DNA of 64,000 nucleotides from DASVBE01 sp963770375 (GTDB taxonomy: Bacteria > Actinomycetota > Actinomycetes > Streptosporangiales > Streptosporangiaceae). Positions 51,160 to 60,338 of this stretch are shown piece by piece (the first letter of the stretch is position 1; each line of letters opens with the position of its first letter). The DNA lies in the NCBI GenBank assembly GCA_963770375.1, contig CAVYPM010000009.1, positions 62,001 to 126,000 of the forward strand, written 5' to 3'. Under the pieces are notes generated by a model that ran no database searches, had not been told where the DNA came from, and worked only from the letters and a program-made list of their open reading frames with translations. Made by a program: the position numbers and the translations under genes.

Positions 51160-51874
51160 TCAGGCCAGCTGTTGCCCAGAAGAGGGTCGCGTGCCGGGAT
51201 TCTCAGCCGAGGAGGCCCGGGAACGGCCGATGAGAATGTCTATGCTCAGCGCCAGGATCCACACCGGGAACAGCAGTTCTGCCCAGGCCACTATCCCCGA
51301 GCCGAACATCAGTATCAGTGCGCTCACCAGCCCGGCGATGGTGAGCCACCGGGACACGATCTCGGTGTGGCGCGCGATGGTCACCGTAGTGAGCGTGAAC
51401 ACCGCCGCCATCCGCATCGCGTAGACGTTCAGCAGCAGGGTGGTGACGTGGCGGCCATAGACCAAGGTCTGCCCGGTCGGCGCCCCGGACTGCGCCTGGC
51501 CTGCGATCAGGCCGCCGGCCACCGCGGCGCCGACGAACAGCATGGCGACGAACAGCAGGCCGCTGCCCAGGAACACCGTGGCGAAGAGCCGGTCCTCACG
51601 CTCGCCGATCCGGTCACGCACCACCCCGATGAACCACAAGAAGGCGATCCCTGCGAACGGGATGAGATTCAGGGCGACGGCCACTGCGGTTCTGCGCCGC
51701 GAGTCGGTCAGCCACGCGCCAGGCACCGCGGGATGAGCTGGGACAGACACCCTCAGCAGCACCATTGCGGATATCAGCAGCACCGAGAAGATGATCCCGG
51801 CGAACGCTGCCGCGCGCGGGGCTCTTCAGCGACCTCCCGGCCCGCAGCGGACCCTGCCCCACTTCCCCGGTCAT
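51160..51874 (-). pseudogene. Integral membrane protein, frame broken near 51817
   Basis: ATG 51874 (GGGGA site upstream) begins MTGEVGQGPLRAGRSLKSPA. At a CGCGCGC run near 51817 two bases appear missing (or one extra), after which another frame reads AAAFAGIIFSVLLISAMVLL and four more membrane helices (NLIPFAGIAFLWFIGVV, TVFLGSGLLFVAMLFVGA) to the end at 51160. The joined protein would have about 238 residues. Similar membrane proteins of unknown role are common. A dinucleotide slip in the CG run makes a sequencing error likely. Confidence 0.7.
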
Positions 51875-52118
51875 GGCCGTCCCCTTTCACTGCTGGCTGG
51901 CTCAGGAGCCTGGTCGCCGCGCCGGGCGGCAGCCCGCTGATGACCTCTGCATCAGCCACGACGAGGGATAACTGCCCAGTCACCGCCTAGATCAGATGAT
52001 CCGCACCAGCTAGTGCGGCTGGGTTCATCCGTGCGGGGTGATCCGTGCCGGCCGCGGCGTGCGGCAGACTTCCGTGGTCTCCGGTTTGAGCTGACACTCC
52101 CGGAAGTGGGCGGGAATC

Positions 52119-53461
52119 GTGACTACGCCAGCTGATCCGTTCGCCATGGTGCGGACCAGGAGGTACGTTGCCCTGCTGATCCTGGCGGCGGTCCTGGGCG
52201 TGGTGATCTCGTTCCTGATCTACTGGTTCCTCAAGCTGATCGCCGACGTCCAGAGCTGGGCGTTCACCGACCTGCCGAAGGGCCTCGGCTTTCACGGCGA
52301 GCCAGCCTGGTGGCCGCTGCTGCCGCTGGCCGTGGCCGGGGTGATTGTCGGGGCGACGATCAGGTACCTGCCCGGCCGGGGAGGTCACTCGCCCGCGGAC
52401 GGCTTCAAGACGGGCGGCGTGGCGCGGGTCAGTCGAGCTGCCCGGCATCTTCCTGGCGGCGGTGGCCAGCATCGGGCTGGGCGCGGTGGTCGGGCCGGAG
52501 GCCCCGGTGATCGCGCTGGGCGGCGGGCTGGCGGTGCTGGCGGTCAAGCTGGCCCGGCGCGACATGGAGCCCAGAGCTGGCGCGGTCATCGCGGCGACGG
52601 GGAGCTTCGCGGCGATCAGCACGGTGCTCGGCAACCCGCTGGCCGGGGCCTTCTTGCTGCTGGAGGCCTCCGGGCTGGGCGGGCCGACGGCCATCATCGT
52701 GATGCTCCCCGGCCTGGTCGGCGCGGGCGTCGGGTCGCTGATCTTCCTCGGCCTGGACTCGTGGACCGGATACGGGACCTTCTCCCTGGTGGTACCGCAC
52801 CTCCCCCCGGCTCCGCACCTGGACTGTCGCCCAGTTCGCCTGGGCGCTGGCCATCGGGGCCGCAGCCGGGGTCATCAGCCACGGGATCCGGTGGCTGGCG
52901 CTGTTCCTGCGCCCGCACGTGGAGCGGCGGCTTGTGCTGCTCACGCTCGTGGCTGGCCTGATCATCGCCGGGCTGGCCATCGCCTTCGGCGAAGCGACCG
53001 GGAAATCCTCCTCCGCGGTGCTGTTCTCCGGCCAGAGCGCACTCCCGCCGCTGCTCGAGAATGCCGCCAGCTACACCGCCGGGACGCTGGTCCTGCTGGT
53101 GGTGTGCAAGGGGCTCGCGTACAGCCTGGCGCTGTCCAGCTTCCGCGGCGGCCCGACCTTCCCCGGCATGTTCATCGGCGCCGCGGGCGGCATCGCGCTG
53201 TCGCATCTGGCGGGCCTTCCGCCGATCACGGGCGCCGCCATCGGGATCGGCGCCATGACGGCCGGGATGCTGCAGCTCCCGATCACATCGGTCCTGCTGA
53301 CCACGCTGTTCCTCGGCATCTATGGCATCGAGGTGATGCCGCTGGTGATCGTCGCGGTAGTGGTGGCGTTCGTGGTCTCGAAATGGCTCGCCGGGCCACC
53401 GGCCGCCGCACCGCATGTCCCCGAGCCGGCTGAAGCGGCCGCACCCCCGCAAGTCCGCTAA
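52119..53461 (+). pseudogene. CLC-family chloride channel/transporter, two frameshifts
   Basis: GTG 52119 opens membrane helix 1 and continues to GFKTGGVA. Near 52425 the coding frame changes; the second part contains SVELPGIFLAAVASIGLGAV and VVGPEAPVIALGGG, whose GPEAP matches the CLC gating-glutamate motif. Near 52805, in a run of six C, it changes again and continues RTWTVAQFAWALAIGAAAG, then the last helices (RGGPTFPGMFIGAAGGIAL) to TAA 53461. Joined, about 447 residues form one CLC protein. All three parts keep normal codon bias, so indel errors are more likely than decay. Confidence 0.85.
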
Positions 53462-53521
53462 CGCTGGGAGGATGGAGCATGCGGGCGACCGTGCCAGCAC
53501 GTATCCCAGTGTGAGCTCCCG

Positions 53522-53866
53522 TTGATCTACCGTGTGGTCGGAGAGTCAACCGTGTGGGTCTGGTCGGAGGAGTCCGGCGCCATGGAGGTGTCGCCGGGCC
53601 CGGGTCAGCTGATGGGTGCGTTCAGCGCCGGAATCGCCGATGACGCGTGGGACGACCTGCCGATGCCTTACCTGACCAATCCCCGGGTCCGTTTCTGGTT
53701 CACCGAGCGCGGATGGCGGGTCTATGGCCTGCGGGTGGCGGCCGGGGCCCGGGGCAGCGGCCGCGCCTACCGTGTCGTCCGGCGCAAGAATCCGCCCAGG
53801 TCAATGGTGATCTACCGGGACGAGTGGCAAGTCGCGTTGCTGCCTGACCGCGACGTCAGGGGCTAG
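53522..53866 (+). CDS. Conserved hypothetical protein
   Basis: 114 residues from a TTG at 53522 (the GTG ten bases later is possible). The N-terminus is Trp-rich (STVWVWSEESGAMEV), then AWDDLPMPYLTNPRVRFWFTE and a basic end (RAYRVVRRKNPPRSMVIYRD). No membrane helix or known domain. The last four bases overlap the convergent DinB-type gene. Codon bias is normal for the genome, which supports coding. Confidence 0.65.
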   Translation: MIYRVVGESTVWVWSEESGAMEVSPGPGQLMGAFSAGIADDAWDDLPMPYLTNPRVRFWFTERGWRVYGLRVAAGARGSGRAYRVVRRKNPPRSMVIYRDEWQVALLPDRDVRG

Positions 53867-54699
53867 CGGGATTCGAGGATGGCCAGGTCGCGGGTCGCGT
53901 AGCGGTAGTGCTCTATTTCCTCGTCCATCACGACGCTGAGGCAGTCGATGACGGTCAGCTCTTCGTCGGGGTAGCCGGGAGCGGGCGAGCGGTGGCAGCG
54001 CCGTCCCAGGCCGTCGTCGTTCAGGCCGGCCACGATGCGCCGCATCACGGCCATCCGGTCGGCGCGGGCGGCCAGGATCTCGGTGTACGTGGGTTGCGCG
54101 GCCAGGTCGATGCCCAGAGCGGCGGCGTCCGTCGCGGGATACCAGGACTGCGGCAGGCCCAGCGGGTGATAGGGCCGTTCCTCGTCCAGCACGGTCCGGC
54201 TGGCCCAGGCGTCGGTGATGAAGACCAGGTGGCGCAGGGTCTGGGCGAACGACCACTCCTCGTTGACCTGCTCGGTCAGCGCCGCCGCGGGCAGCCGCCC
54301 GGCGCGCTTGCCGGCCTCGGCCCAGAGCCCCTCGATGGTGTCCCATATCGCGCGGACGTCGTCGGCGTTACGGCCCGCGCGGAACTGCACCCGCTCAGGG
54401 TGGCGGCGGTCCAGCTCGGCGCTGACGAATTCGGTGACGTCGACGCCGTTGACCGTGACGTTGCTGAGGTGGCCGGAGATGCTGACGTCGACCAGCCAGC
54501 AGTCCCTGATCGTGACGCCGGTCAGGTCGCAGTCGGTGAACCGGGCCCCGCGCAGGTCCGCGACGTCGAACCGGGCCCCGCGGAACCGCGTGCTGCCGCC
54601 GCCCTCACCGGCGTAGAACCGGTGCGGCCCGAACTGCGCCTCCCCGCCCTGATCAGCGGAAACAGGTGCCGGGCCGGCCGGGTCGTTGATCCCTGTCAT
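53863..54699 (-). CDS. DinB-family protein with N-terminal pentapeptide-type repeats
   Basis: 278 residues. Residues 30-90 contain degenerate pentapeptide repeats (STRFRGARFDVADLRGARF, CDLTGVTIRDCWLVDVSI). The rest is a DinB four-helix bundle with metal-binding His residues in AQTLRHLVFITDAW and MDEEIEHYRYATRDL. DinB-like proteins are metal-dependent enzymes or thiol transferases of mostly unknown substrate. The ATG at 54699 starts the recognisable protein; an upstream frame to 54918 is Arg/Pro-rich. Divergent from the DUF1707 gene. Confidence 0.82.
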   Translation of the reverse strand: MTGINDPAGPAPVSADQGGEAQFGPHRFYAGEGGGSTRFRGARFDVADLRGARFTDCDLTGVTIRDCWLVDVSISGHLSNVTVNGVDVTEFVSAELDRRHPERVQFRAGRNADDVRAIWDTIEGLWAEAGKRAGRLPAAALTEQVNEEWSFAQTLRHLVFITDAWASRTVLDEERPYHPLGLPQSWYPATDAAALGIDLAAQPTYTEILAARADRMAVMRRIVAGLNDDGLGRRCHRSPAPGYPDEELTVIDCLSVVMDEEIEHYRYATRDLAILESR

Positions 54700-54908
54700 G
54701 GCCTGCACGATAGCGCTGCCCGCCGACGGCGAGCCGTCTGCGCCTGCAGCCTGGTCAACCCGACCGCGACCCGGCCGACCGCGACCGTGCGGCCCCGGGA
54801 TAGCGCTGGCAGCGCGTCCCACGGCAGTATCCGCAGGCCAGGGGATAGCTGCCCGGCAGGCAGCGGCGTTAGGCTTCGTGCATCGTTGGTGTGGGGAGGT
54901 GCCCGGGG

Positions 54909-55530
54909 ATGACCGCACCGGGTGACGGGACAGCGGCCGGGCCAGGCGGCTATCTCCGGGCGTCGCACGCCGACCGCGACCGGGTGATCGACGGTCTCAA
55001 GGCCGCCTTCGTGCAGGGCCGGCTGGACCAGGATGAGTTCGGTCATCGCGTCGGCCAGGCCCTGGCCGCGCGGACCTACGCCGAGCTGGCGGCCCTCACG
55101 GCTGACCTCCCCAGCCGGGCTGATCGCCGCCCGGCCGCCCAGGCCCGCCAGGAAACGGGTCAGCAGGGCAGGCGTCGCGGTGACGGCCTGCGGCACGGTC
55201 GCGGCCGCGGGTATGCTGGTCGCCTTGCGGTTCATGCCGGACAGCACGCCGCTCGCTATTGCCCTGCCGTTCCTCGTGATCACGCTCACTCTGACGGCGG
55301 CCGCGCCGATCGGCTGGCTCCTGATCCTCCACGCCTGGCTGGAAAACCGCGCCAGCAGCCAGGCCGCGGCAGGCCTGCCACCGGGCGCGGGCGGTCCGGC
55401 GCCCCGGCGCGCAGCGCAGGCCAGCCCGGCCAGGCAGCTGCCGCGCACAGACCGCGACCCGGGTATCACGGCCGAAGCGGCCCCGCGCCCATCCAGCCGC
55501 GTCAGGCCGCACATCGCCCCGGCGCACTGA
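54909..55530 (+). pseudogene. DUF1707-domain membrane protein, frame broken near 55150
   Basis: ATG 54909 (GGGAGG upstream) encodes the DUF1707 motif: LRASHADRDRVIDGLKAAF, QGRLDQDEFGHRVGQALAART, ELAALTADLP. In 55130-55170 the coding frame changes; the next frame has SRAGVAVTACGTVAAAGMLV and PLAIALPFLVITLTLTAAAP with a third hydrophobic part, ending 55530. The joined protein would be about 207 residues with DUF1707 then two or three membrane helices, a common actinobacterial layout. Indel likely technical. Confidence 0.75.
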
Positions 55531-55577
55531 CCGCCGGGCACCACCGTGCCCGGCACCGGCGAAACCCGGCCAGAACC

Positions 55578-55721
55578 ATGGCTGTCGTCCGCCGCGGGTA
55601 CGATCCGGCGCAGTGCATCCAGCCGGAGACGCTGGCCGCCAGGGTGGCCTGGGTGCTGGCCGCTCCGCCGGACGCCTACGTCAGCGAGCTGACCGTCAGC
55701 GCCTCGCCGGCCAGCCGCTGA
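55578..55721 (+). pseudogene. Fragment of a short-chain dehydrogenase (C-terminal end)
   Basis: The 47-codon frame YDPAQCIQPETLAARVAWVLA then PPDAYVSELTVSASPASR matches the C-terminal end of SDR oxidoreductases, where a conserved LxPEDhA block precedes a final hNExhVxP strand. No SDR body (cofactor site or YxxxK) lies upstream. It is a truncated remnant or a recombination scar. Confidence 0.6.
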
Positions 55722-55764
55722 CCGCCCGCCTGGCCCGCCCGCCGGCCTGGCCCGCCCGCTGACG

Positions 55765-56505
55765 TCAGCCCTCAGCGGCGCCGCGCTCCTTCAGCCAGTC
55801 GACGAGGATCTGGCGCTGCGTGTCAACCGAGCCCGCGGCCCCGAGTGCGGTCTGCTGCCCCGCGTAATCGGGGATCGCGTTGATGTCGGCGCCCCGGGCC
55901 AGCAGGTACTCGGCCATCCGGCGCTGACCGCCGTGGCAGGCCTGCCAGAAGGCCGCGTCGATCTCGCCGCTCCCCGGCGGCGGGTCACCCTCCAGGAACC
56001 CGTCCACCGCGGCCCAGTCCCCGAGCGCGGCCGCCTCCCATAGGCTGCCGATCCGCGCCCCCCGCGCGATGAGCAGCCGGGCGACGTGCCAGCAGCCGTA
56101 GCCGACCGCGTTGGCCAGCGGGGTGCCGATCGAGCCGCCGGGCACGTCGAGATCCGCGCCGCCGTCGATCAGCGCCGCGGCCACGTCGACGTCGTCGCTG
56201 CTGGCCGCCCAGTGCAGCGCGGTCTCATCACATCGGGCGGGGTCCCGGAAGCGGGGATCCGCCCCGGCCCCGATCAGCAGGTGGACAAGCTCCGGGCCGC
56301 TGGGGAAGTACCCCGGCCAGTCGGCGACCACGTGAAGCAGGGTCCGGCAGCCTTTGCGGTCCCCGATCACGGCGCGGGCCAGCGCCGGGTCCGCCGCCAG
56401 GTGCCGCCCGACCGTTTCGGTATCGCCGCCGCGGATGGCAAGCACCAGCTCAACGGCCCGCGGGTCATCGTCCGGGATCTCCAGCACCGCCGCCTCGTCG
56501 CTCAT
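55765..56505 (-). CDS. Ankyrin-repeat protein
   Basis: 246 residues from ATG 56505 (56514 also possible). Four or more ankyrin-type repeats can be seen: GCRTLLHVVADWPGYFP, DETALHWAASSDDVDVAAALIDGGADL, GTPLANAVGYGCWHVARLLIARGA and HGGQRRMAEYLLARGADIN. Ankyrin repeats mediate protein contacts. The N-terminus (residues 1-40) is acidic with alpha-helical character. No enzymatic domain. Stands alone, partner unknown. Confidence 0.85.
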   Translation of the reverse strand: MSDEAAVLEIPDDDPRAVELVLAIRGGDTETVGRHLAADPALARAVIGDRKGCRTLLHVVADWPGYFPSGPELVHLLIGAGADPRFRDPARCDETALHWAASSDDVDVAAALIDGGADLDVPGGSIGTPLANAVGYGCWHVARLLIARGARIGSLWEAAALGDWAAVDGFLEGDPPPGSGEIDAAFWQACHGGQRRMAEYLLARGADINAIPDYAGQQTALGAAGSVDTQRQILVDWLKERGAAEG

Positions 56506-56681
56506 GAGCACCATCATCACCCCAGGCTCTGACGGAGCGTGACGGGCTGGCTGGCGCGCCGCCCGGCCCATCACCCCCGCGTCGCTCTCATCCAATCGAG
56601 GCGTTTACTCAGCGAACCCAGTCGGTCGCCCTTCCGTCTCAGTGAACCTAGTCGTGCGGGTGATCGCACTGGGGGTGCTGG

Positions 56682-56870
56682 GTGGCTGTACCGGCTGAGA
56701 TGAATCTCGCGGCGCCGTACGTCGAGCTGTCGTACGTGGACGCCGTACGCGAGCGCCAGCGGCGCCCGCTGCTGGACTGTGTGACGAACCGGTTCGAGGA
56801 CGTCGCTCCGGTGCGGCCGTTTCGGTGGTCACAGGGTGAGCGTCACCCGATCCTGGCAGCGTCGCCTTGA
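56682..56870 (+). pseudogene. Truncated TnsA-like transposon endonuclease fragment
   Basis: GTG 56682 opens LAAPYVELSYVDAVRERQR, then LLDCVTNRFEDVAPVRPFRW and SQGERH, which matches the N-terminal segment of actinobacterial TnsA-like heteromeric transposase subunits. The match ends abruptly and a stop follows at 56868-56870; the nuclease core is missing. It suggests that a Tn7-like or related element was once here. The surrounding 56600-56680 contains no other transposon gene. Confidence 0.55.
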
Positions 56871-56926
56871 GCGAGCCGACCCCCTGCCACACCTCACGAG
56901 TGAAAAGGCGCCTGCCTGACCGCCGG

Positions 56927-57220
56927 TCAGTCGATGCCTTCGATGATGCGGAAGTCGCGCTCGACGCCGTCGGGGAGGGCCACCAGCGCCTTCTGGTATG
57001 CCTCGCTCTCGTATGCCGCGACGGCCTGTTCAAAGCTGTCGAACTCGATCAGAACGACGCGTTGCGTGATTCCGGCCTCGTGGGCGACGACTCGACCGCC
57101 ACGGGACAGGAGGCGCCCGCCCCCAGCCTGGACAGCCGGACGGGCCAGCTTGTCGTAGGCAGTCAGCCTCTCAGGGTCGGAAATGGCGGGGTAGACACTG
57201 ACCCAGTAGCCCTTAGCCAT
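56927..57220 (-). CDS. DUF1330-family protein
   Basis: 97 residues, a dimeric alpha-beta barrel of the ferredoxin-like type. KGYWVSVYPAISDPERLTAY opens; RVVLIEFDSFEQAVAAYES-YQKA is the family core. Function unknown; some relatives bind small molecules or act as monooxygenase-like folds. The ATG at 57220 has AGGAGG five bases upstream. It is divergent from a LysR gene that probably controls it. Confidence 0.85.
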   Translation of the reverse strand: MAKGYWVSVYPAISDPERLTAYDKLARPAVQAGGGRLLSRGGRVVAHEAGITQRVVLIEFDSFEQAVAAYESEAYQKALVALPDGVERDFRIIEGID

Positions 57221-57408
57221 GGAAACCTCCTGTGTTCGGCCGGACACGTCCGACTTCGAATTGACACTCAGATCGATCGATCCCGGCGACGGGTACTGCG
57301 GTCAGTTGAATCGTCATATGCGCAGGTTAGGGCTTGATGTGCGGTCGAGGGAAAGACCGGTACGGGATAGGCTCAGAACGGATCGTTATCAATCGGCAGG
57401 GAGGGCAC

Positions 57409-58311
57409 GTGGCGCCGGATACGGTGAGCCTGCGGTACTTCCTGGTGCTGGCGCAGGAGTTGAACTTCACCCGCGCGGCCGCACGGATCGGTATCGCACA
57501 GCCCGCACTCAGCGCCCGGATGCGCCGATTGGAGGCGGAACTCGGTACGGCCCTGCTGGTCCGCAACACGCGTAGCGTCGTATTGACCACGGCCGGTGCG
57601 GCTTTGGCGGAGTCCGCGCCGCCCGCGCTGGCGGCGCTGGACCGGGCATGGGACACCGCCCGGAGCGCGGCGGCCGGTGAACTGGGCACGCTGCGCATCG
57701 GATACAGCCTCAGCGCCGGGGCCGAGACGGCACCGGCCCTGGTGGACAGGCTGATTCGCGGCAACAGCGGACTCGAGGTCGGCGCGGTCCCGATGGCGAC
57801 ACCGGAGATCTCCCCCGCGGTCGCCGACGGCCGCATCGATGCCGGGATCACCCGCGGTGAACAGCCGGGCCGTGGCGTGCGCCGGTTCCTGCTGCGGCGT
57901 GCGCGCATCGGGGTCCAGCTGGCGCAGCACCATCCGCTGGCCGAACACCCGGAGATCGAGATCGCCGACGCGGCCGCGTATCCGCTGCGACTCCCGGACC
58001 GTGCGGCCAACCCCGTGATCCACGATCAGCTGTCCGCACTGTTCCGAGACACCCGACCACACCCCCGATTCCACACGCCCGCAGTCTCTTTCGACATGTC
58101 TCAGCGCGACCTGCGCGACGGGGTCACCCTCGCCCCGGCCGGAGAAGCCGCGGTCACGGCACAACCGGCCGGTCTCACCTGGCGACCGCTGCGGGGCGCG
58201 CCCAGCCTGACGATCCACCTGGTCCTCCCACGCGAGCAGTCGCCGCTACACCGCCGCATCCGTGCCGTCGCCAAAACCCTGGCGCACGAGCTGCACTGGC
58301 TGCCGGACTGA
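57409..58311 (+). CDS. LysR-family transcriptional regulator
   Basis: 300 residues. The winged helix starts at once: LRYFLVLAQELNFTRAAARI, IAQPALSARMRRLEAELGTA. A periplasmic-binding-like effector domain follows (about 90-295; LRIGYSLSAGAETAPALVDR, DAGITRGEQPGRG). The GTG at 57409 has GGGAGGG five bases upstream, better than an ATG at 57334. Divergent position to DUF1330 is the usual LysR arrangement; the shared 188-bp region holds TTGACA near 57260. Inducer unknown. Confidence 0.9.
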   Translation: MAPDTVSLRYFLVLAQELNFTRAAARIGIAQPALSARMRRLEAELGTALLVRNTRSVVLTTAGAALAESAPPALAALDRAWDTARSAAAGELGTLRIGYSLSAGAETAPALVDRLIRGNSGLEVGAVPMATPEISPAVADGRIDAGITRGEQPGRGVRRFLLRRARIGVQLAQHHPLAEHPEIEIADAAAYPLRLPDRAANPVIHDQLSALFRDTRPHPRFHTPAVSFDMSQRDLRDGVTLAPAGEAAVTAQPAGLTWRPLRGAPSLTIHLVLPREQSPLHRRIRAVAKTLAHELHWLPD

Positions 58312-58924
58312 CGCGCAAGAGGTCAAGCGAGACGGACGCCTGCGGTGGCGAGGCCGAAGACCTTGCGCCCGGCGGACTTCGCGGTGATGACGACGGCGGT
58401 CTTGCTGAATGTCCGACACGACCTCGCTACGCCGGCGGATCAGCATCCGATGATGGCCCCGGGTCCGGTCCGAGTCGTACACCGCGGCGACGTCCTCGCC
58501 CAGCCCGAGATCTCGGCGGATACCGCGCCTTCGCCGACGCCGAATCGGACAAGCACGGGTAACCGGCGGGAACGCCCGCCGTCAACGGCGTCCACGACGT
58601 CGGTCAATGCTTAACGCCAACCACTGTTCTATTGCTCCCCGAGGCCGCATTCGGTCGGAAGGGCCTGGCGCCGAGGGCAGAGCGATTCCAAGCTGGCGGT
58701 CGGACCCAGCTGGACCCCTCCAAACGCCATGATGGCCGTCTCACCCAATCCAGTCCACGCAGGTCAACGCGATCGAGTCGACTAGCTTCGCCCGCCACGG
58801 CGGGATCAGGGTCACGTACCGGGGCCCGCGCCGCAAACTGCGTACAGCTGAAATCTGCGGCCAGGGAGGATCGTGACGGACTCAGCGGACGGCGGCCCAC
58901 CCGCGAGCTCCCGGAGCACCCCGG
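58312..58924. other. Gene-poor region with possible remnants
   Basis: Frames of 60-100 codons occur on both strands, but none keeps the normal third-position bias or a domain over its length. A minus-strand stretch near 58480-58340 (VYDSDRTRGHHRMLIRRRS) changes frame and may be a decayed gene that I cannot identify. No repeat or att site was seen. Confidence 0.5.
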
Positions 58925-59659
58925 TCAGCCGCCGGCCAGCCCGGCATCAGCCAGCCCGATCTCGACGATGAGAGATTCCGTCACCGCCCGGAACGCGCGC
59001 TCCAGCTCAGCGCCATCTACCGACCGCACCAGCGCCGCCGCGAAACCCGCCGTCACCTCCGCCGGAAGCTGATCCATCCCGCGCCCCTGCACGGCAGGCA
59101 CCCCGTGCCGCACGCAAGCCAGCGCAAGCGCATGATCGCGCACCCCGCTGATCATGTACTCCGCCTGCCACACCCGCCCCCGCGCCAGGCTCGACCGCGC
59201 GTGCAGCGCATAGAGCCACGCCATCCCGATCAGCTCAGCCGCCCGGCCCGCCGCCGCCCCCGCCGCCCGCCCAGTTGCCGCCTCCACCCGCTCACCAGCC
59301 CGCCCGAACAGCAGCCGGAACGTCGGCGCCGTCGGCCCGAACTCATCCTCCGGCGCGAAGGCAATATCCACCTGCAGCGTGCTGGCCAGCAGAAACACCC
59401 GGTACACAACAGCCCCGCTCACCACATCCAGGTGGTCGAGCGCCCCGTGCTCCCGGTACAGCACCCCGGTCCAGTCCGCCATCACCGGGCCGAGGTCAGC
59501 GCCCGCCGCCACCCCGAGCGCCAGGTCGATGTCGGACCACCGGTCCTCCGCGTCCCGCGACGCCGACCCGGTCAGCGCCGCCCCGGTGATCCGCTCGTCC
59601 GCCCGGGCCCGCGCGACCAGCGCGTCCCGCAGCCGCGTCCGCTCCTCGGGCGTGAACAT
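58925..59659 (-). CDS. Nucleotidyltransferase-domain protein
   Basis: 244 residues. GAALTGSASRDAEDRWSDIDLALGV is the GS-x(10)-DxD core of the polymerase-beta/aminoglycoside nucleotidyltransferase fold; the third carboxylate may be in LQVDIAFAPED. The C-terminal half is helical (about 130-240). Substrate unknown; both antibiotic-modifying enzymes and MNT-type antitoxins share this core, but no partner HEPN gene lies next to it. ATG 59659 is used; ATG 59680 is possible. Divergent from the HAD gene by about 30 bases. Confidence 0.8.
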   Translation of the reverse strand: MFTPEERTRLRDALVARARADERITGAALTGSASRDAEDRWSDIDLALGVAAGADLGPVMADWTGVLYREHGALDHLDVVSGAVVYRVFLLASTLQVDIAFAPEDEFGPTAPTFRLLFGRAGERVEAATGRAAGAAAGRAAELIGMAWLYALHARSSLARGRVWQAEYMISGVRDHALALACVRHGVPAVQGRGMDQLPAEVTAGFAAALVRSVDGAELERAFRAVTESLIVEIGLADAGLAGG

Positions 59660-59689
59660 CACGCCACCGTACTTGGGCATACTGGCGCT

Positions 59690-60301
59690 GTGCCGGAGGG
59701 AGCGAATCGGGCCGTGGTCTTCGACCTCGGCGGGGTGCTGATCGACTGGAACCCGCGGTATCTGTACCGGCAGCTGTTCACTGACCACGCGGAGATGGAG
59801 CGCTTCCTGGCCGAGGTCTGCACCGATGCCTGGCACCGGCAGCACGACCTGGGCGCGGACATCCTGGAATCGTGCCAGCGCCTGGCGGCCGGCCACCCCG
59901 CCTACCACGCGATGATCATGGCCTGGGCCGAGCGCGGCGAGGAAATGGCGGCCGGCCAGCTCGACGACACGGTCGAGATCCTGACCAGCCTGAAGGCCGC
60001 CGGGGTCCCGTGCTACGCGCTGAGCAACATGGAGCCGGACGCGTTCGCGATCCGCTACGACCGGTTCGCCTTCATGAAGCTGTTCGACGGCTTCGTGATC
60101 TCCGGGCACGAGGGCGTGGCCAAGCCCGACCCGCAGATCTTCCGCATCCTGCTGGACCGCTTTGCCCTCGACCCGCCCTCCACGGTCTTCATCGACGACG
60201 CGGAACGCAACACCGACGCCGCCCGCGAGCTCGGGCTGCGTACCGTGCACTTCGCCTCGCCCGCCCAGCTCCGCCAGGAACTGCGCCAGCTCGGATATTA
60301 G
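59690..60301 (+). CDS. HAD-family hydrolase (haloacid dehalogenase-like)
   Basis: 203 residues. Motif I is VVFDLGGVLIDWNP (nucleophile Asp; the second Asp position is Gly-Gly as in the epoxide-hydrolase/YihX-like group), motif II is YALSNM, motif III is KPDPQIF, and motif IV is FIDDAERN. It probably dephosphorylates a small metabolite. The GTG at 59690 starts VPEGANRAVVFD, with no room for a longer protein because of the divergent gene. Confidence 0.88.
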   Translation: MPEGANRAVVFDLGGVLIDWNPRYLYRQLFTDHAEMERFLAEVCTDAWHRQHDLGADILESCQRLAAGHPAYHAMIMAWAERGEEMAAGQLDDTVEILTSLKAAGVPCYALSNMEPDAFAIRYDRFAFMKLFDGFVISGHEGVAKPDPQIFRILLDRFALDPPSTVFIDDAERNTDAARELGLRTVHFASPAQLRQELRQLGY

Positions 60302-60338
60302 GTGGCTCGCGCCGCGCCGCGGAGCCTAGCGTTCAGGC

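Noticed and set aside
58345..58900. Frames on both strands suggesting a transposase or other gene
   Set aside because: No catalytic motif, inconsistent codon bias and no terminal repeats; kept only as a gene-poor region.
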